Source: Arcuatula senhousia (taxonomy: Eukaryota; Mollusca; Bivalvia; Mytilida; Mytilidae). From it: 64,000 nt of DNA. A program made the translations under genes and the position numbers. The stretch lies in assembly GCA_963971305.1 (NCBI GenBank), contig OZ020313.1, positions 23,261,260-23,325,259 on the forward strand, read 5' to 3'. Positions 61,683 to 64,000 of this stretch are shown in pieces (within the stretch, counting starts at the first letter, position 1; each line of letters starts with the position of its first letter). A model generated the notes under the pieces. That model did no database searches and was not told the origin of the DNA. It saw only the letters and a program-made list of their open reading frames with translations.

Positions 61683-61712
61683 CTGATGAAGGTTAATCCA
61701 GAAAAGCGCTTC
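61683..61712 (+). ncRNA. Hammerhead-like motif downstream of relic C (weak)
   Basis: CTGATGA, a GG/CC stem, AGAAA, then AAGCGCTT and C reproduce the order of a compact hammerhead with a palindromic helix III. Helix I pairing is not evident and the 10.1/11.1 pair is lost, so it is either a decayed ribozyme or chance. Confidence 0.35.
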
Positions 61713-61729
61713 ACACGCAGTGAAATTTT

Positions 61730-63350
61730 GCTATTGTACATTTATTAAATCATTTCAATATGTGGACCGTGTCTTTCTGGCACATATTCCATATTCTTTC
61801 GTTTTAATAACGGACCCTAAGATTTCAATAGAAGAGGAAGGTTTGGCGCGCCATAAAACCTGGTTTAAGACACAATTTCGTTTGAAATGCCTGTACCAAA
61901 TCAGGACCTTTCCAATTTTTAAATTTTTCCGGTATATTTTCCTTATTTTGTCTCTTCTCTTGGATATCAAGATCGATCCTCCAAGTTCGGTAATTTTGTT
62001 ATTCATTAATTTTTTTCTTACTTTTTACCTTTCTGATGACGCCACTTAAATTAAGTATTATTTTAATAAACATTAGATTATGCTGTGTTCGCTGAAAAGC
62101 CATATTACACTTCCTCTAAATACGTTTAACGTGTTGCTTTAGGTAGTAAAAACTAATTGGAAATCTGGAATGAACTAAAATGACGTGTGCATTTGTCTCT
62201 TTTTCTAGAACAAGTATTTTGACCTTTTGACCTTTTGCTTACTGTGAATGCACATCCATTACAGAACGCCAGTCTTAAATAAAGGGTACGAAAACGTCAT
62301 TAAGTGGATTTTAATTTTTGATATTTGTTTTTAAACGCAGAATAATTTCACATTTTGGATTCGGTCTCTCGGTTAACTTTTCATTAGATAATAACGAAAA
62401 GTGATATTGGATGACAAGTTTGAATAATTCCACTGCAGTGGTACTGTCATGACTGTTATTTGGCCTTTTAGGTTAAAACGACCTTGACCAGTAATGTATT
62501 AAGTAGCTTTGTAAGACATACTCTACCAAAGCTGTAATGGTTTCCTAAATCTGCATTTGTTAAGAAACAGATTAAGCATTCAAACTATCATAAATGTTTA
62601 ACAAAAAACATAAACTTCCAATACAAATTTGACCTGATCATATAAAATACCAAACCAACTTCCAGATGTGCTACTTTATATTTTATTTCTCATCTCAGCA
62701 TTTTGATATTCCAAGATGCACGAATTTTTATAACACGCGTATATTTTTCTGTAAAGAAGAAAAACAATATGGATCTATTATGTTACATTATTAATCCTAA
62801 TCAAATTGTTTTAAGAGCTTTTGGATTTGCAATTTCCTGACAAAGTATTCAGAAAATATGATCACTCTGGAGATAATCACGACACAACCTCCGCGAGTTT
62901 TAAACACCAAACCTATTAATCTTCCACGTAATTAAATGCCAATATTTTTAATAATAAGTTTATTAGGGAAACATAAAACCCTAAAATTGTTCGTGTGGTG
63001 TCATAAAGACTTTTGATTGAAGGCTTTTACTATTCTGCTTCTATCATCCTTCATAAAAAAATCATTTGTTACATGGAACCCTTAACACGCGATTCTTGAC
63101 GATTAGATACTGGAGTACAGTCTCTGTTGGTCGCAATTATCAGTTTACACTGAGATGACAATTTACCACGCAAACCCTCTCGCACAGGAACACGATGGAA
63201 AATATGAAGTGCATTTGATTTTCAAAAAGGAAACGAGATTTCTAATTACGCAAGAAATTTTGACAAGTATGACGACAAGATGGATTAAACTGAAAAACAA
63301 AATTAGAGATAATTTCCTCTTTTCTAGAACCTGTACAAAGTATGCTTGAT
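61730..63350. other. Spacer with an old dispersed repeat
   Basis: About 61830-62030 (GGTTTGGCGCGCCATAAAAC and following) is related to 38145-38340. From 62040 to 63350 nothing is recognised. Confidence 0.45.
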
Positions 63351-63351
63351 A

Positions 63352-63598
63352 GAAGCAAAGGTGTACCAAAGGGGTAATCAGTATCATAAAACCGTGAAGA
63401 CGAAGACAAAACCGGCAGACAAAAAATCATCACAACAAAACAAACCACATAACAACATAAAACACACACACATAACAACAAAACCACATTCAGCAACGCG
63501 AACTCAAGTCGAAACGAGAGTGATACCTTGGAAATATGCAGTAAAGAAAGGGCATGACGAACTACATCATTTCTTGAATATTGTTTGCATTATTTCAT
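63352..63598 (+). repeat. Dispersed repeat (copy of 1816-1880)
   Basis: GTGTACCAAAGGGGTAATCAG and the next 45 bp match the intronic copy at 1816-1880. It lies directly upstream of the partial reverse transcriptase. Confidence 0.65.
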
Positions 63599-64000
63599 AT
63601 GTGGATTTTGAAAAACTCAAAAGATTTGTTAGATCATTTTAAATCTAGATCATTTTCTAAGGTTCACTCTTTGAAAACGTTCGATTTTTCAACTTTATAC
63701 ACTACACTAAAATGTCGCCTGAAAAAACTTCTCGAAAAAGCCTTTTCAAACTCAAGGAATTTTGTTGTTTTGGGTTATAATTCTACATTCTTTTCCAAAA
63801 CATCTTTCAAAGATAAAATTTGTTACACACTGGAACAAGTTTGCAGTATGCTTGATTTCCTCATTGACAACATATTTGTCACCTTCGGAGGAGAGATTTT
63901 TCAACAACAAATCGGCATTCCAATGGGCACAAACTGTGCTCCTCTCCTCGCCGATTTGTTTTTATACTCTTACGAGACTGAATTTCTTCAGGGACTCGTA
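63599..64000 (+). CDS. Penelope-like reverse transcriptase, partial at window end
   Basis: An open frame of 134 codons running off the window, beginning MWILKNSKDLLDHFKSRSF, then KTFDFSTLYT (first catalytic aspartate block) and IGIPMGTNCAPLLADLFLYS. This is the fingers/palm of a reverse transcriptase of the same family as relics A-C, and here it has no stop or frameshift. The upstream part of the usual protein is missing, so the copy is 5' truncated or interrupted. Assignment to Penelope-like elements is probable but not proven from this fragment. Confidence 0.7.
   Translation, partial: MWILKNSKDLLDHFKSRSFSKVHSLKTFDFSTLYTTLKCRLKKLLEKAFSNSRNFVVLGYNSTFFSKTSFKDKICYTLEQVCSMLDFLIDNIFVTFGGEIFQQQIGIPMGTNCAPLLADLFLYSYETEFLQGLV

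Noticed and set aside
61720..62049. 109-codon open frame
   Set aside because: It covers the tail of a Penelope-like relic and a dispersed repeat, not a gene.

Overview
The window looks like a piece of a bivalve mollusc genome, most likely a mussel (Mytilidae). It is AT-rich and intron-rich. Its one recognisable host gene is a fibrinogen-related (FREP-type) secreted protein. It is also crowded with BEL/Pao, CR1/L2-like and Penelope-like retroelement sequence, hammerhead-ribozyme relics and several terminal-inverted-repeat (TIR) elements. The species call is an inference from gene and repeat content only.

Positions 637-17070 (+) hold one multi-exon gene whose 5' end lies outside the window. 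Ten successive exons, nearly all exactly 120 bp and bounded by phase-1 introns, each encode one six-cysteine EB/EGF-like module ending in a (F/Y)W-x-G-x-x-C signature. A proline-rich linker microexon follows, then four exons that build a fibrinogen C-terminal domain (11595-11716, 13951-14047, 14644-14814, 16796-17070). Only the last fibrinogen exon is present again, at 28437-28738 and 38846-39150, each with the same phase-1 acceptor and its own stop. The three differ mainly in a 17-28 residue insert between the WWY and CH motifs, which becomes Tyr/Asp/Glu-rich in the two downstream copies. This suggests alternative terminal exons that diversify the ligand-binding end of an innate-immune-type lectin.

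The spacers between terminal exons are filled by retroelements. A complete, very young BEL/Pao element (19930-28031, 849-bp LTRs, TSD GCGAC) lies between copies 1 and 2. A CR1/L2-like LINE on the minus strand (about 29705-35296), with both ORFs open, lies between copies 2 and 3. A second BEL/Pao element (48334-56138, TSD ACAAC) has a frameshift in gag and an 86-bp length difference between its LTRs.

From 40 kb onward the window has no clear host gene. Two TIR elements (40966-44285 and 56734-60274) share an unusual design: TIRs of about 105 bp beginning CAC, plus a second inverted pair of related motifs about 470-485 bp further in at each end. The first carries a broken gene with a YqaJ/lambda-exonuclease-like E-x-K motif. 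Other elements are an 848-bp TIR element built from ACCGTACGCGTACGGT palindromes (15229-16076), a Tc1/mariner-type element (12247-13721) with a 70-bp miniature relative (47658-47727), a fold-back element with TTAA ends (36023-36553), two satellite arrays (17797-18600, 58330-58970), several hairpins, tRNA-like SINE fragments and four Penelope-like reverse transcriptase pieces. All calls come from reading the sequence; no database search was possible.
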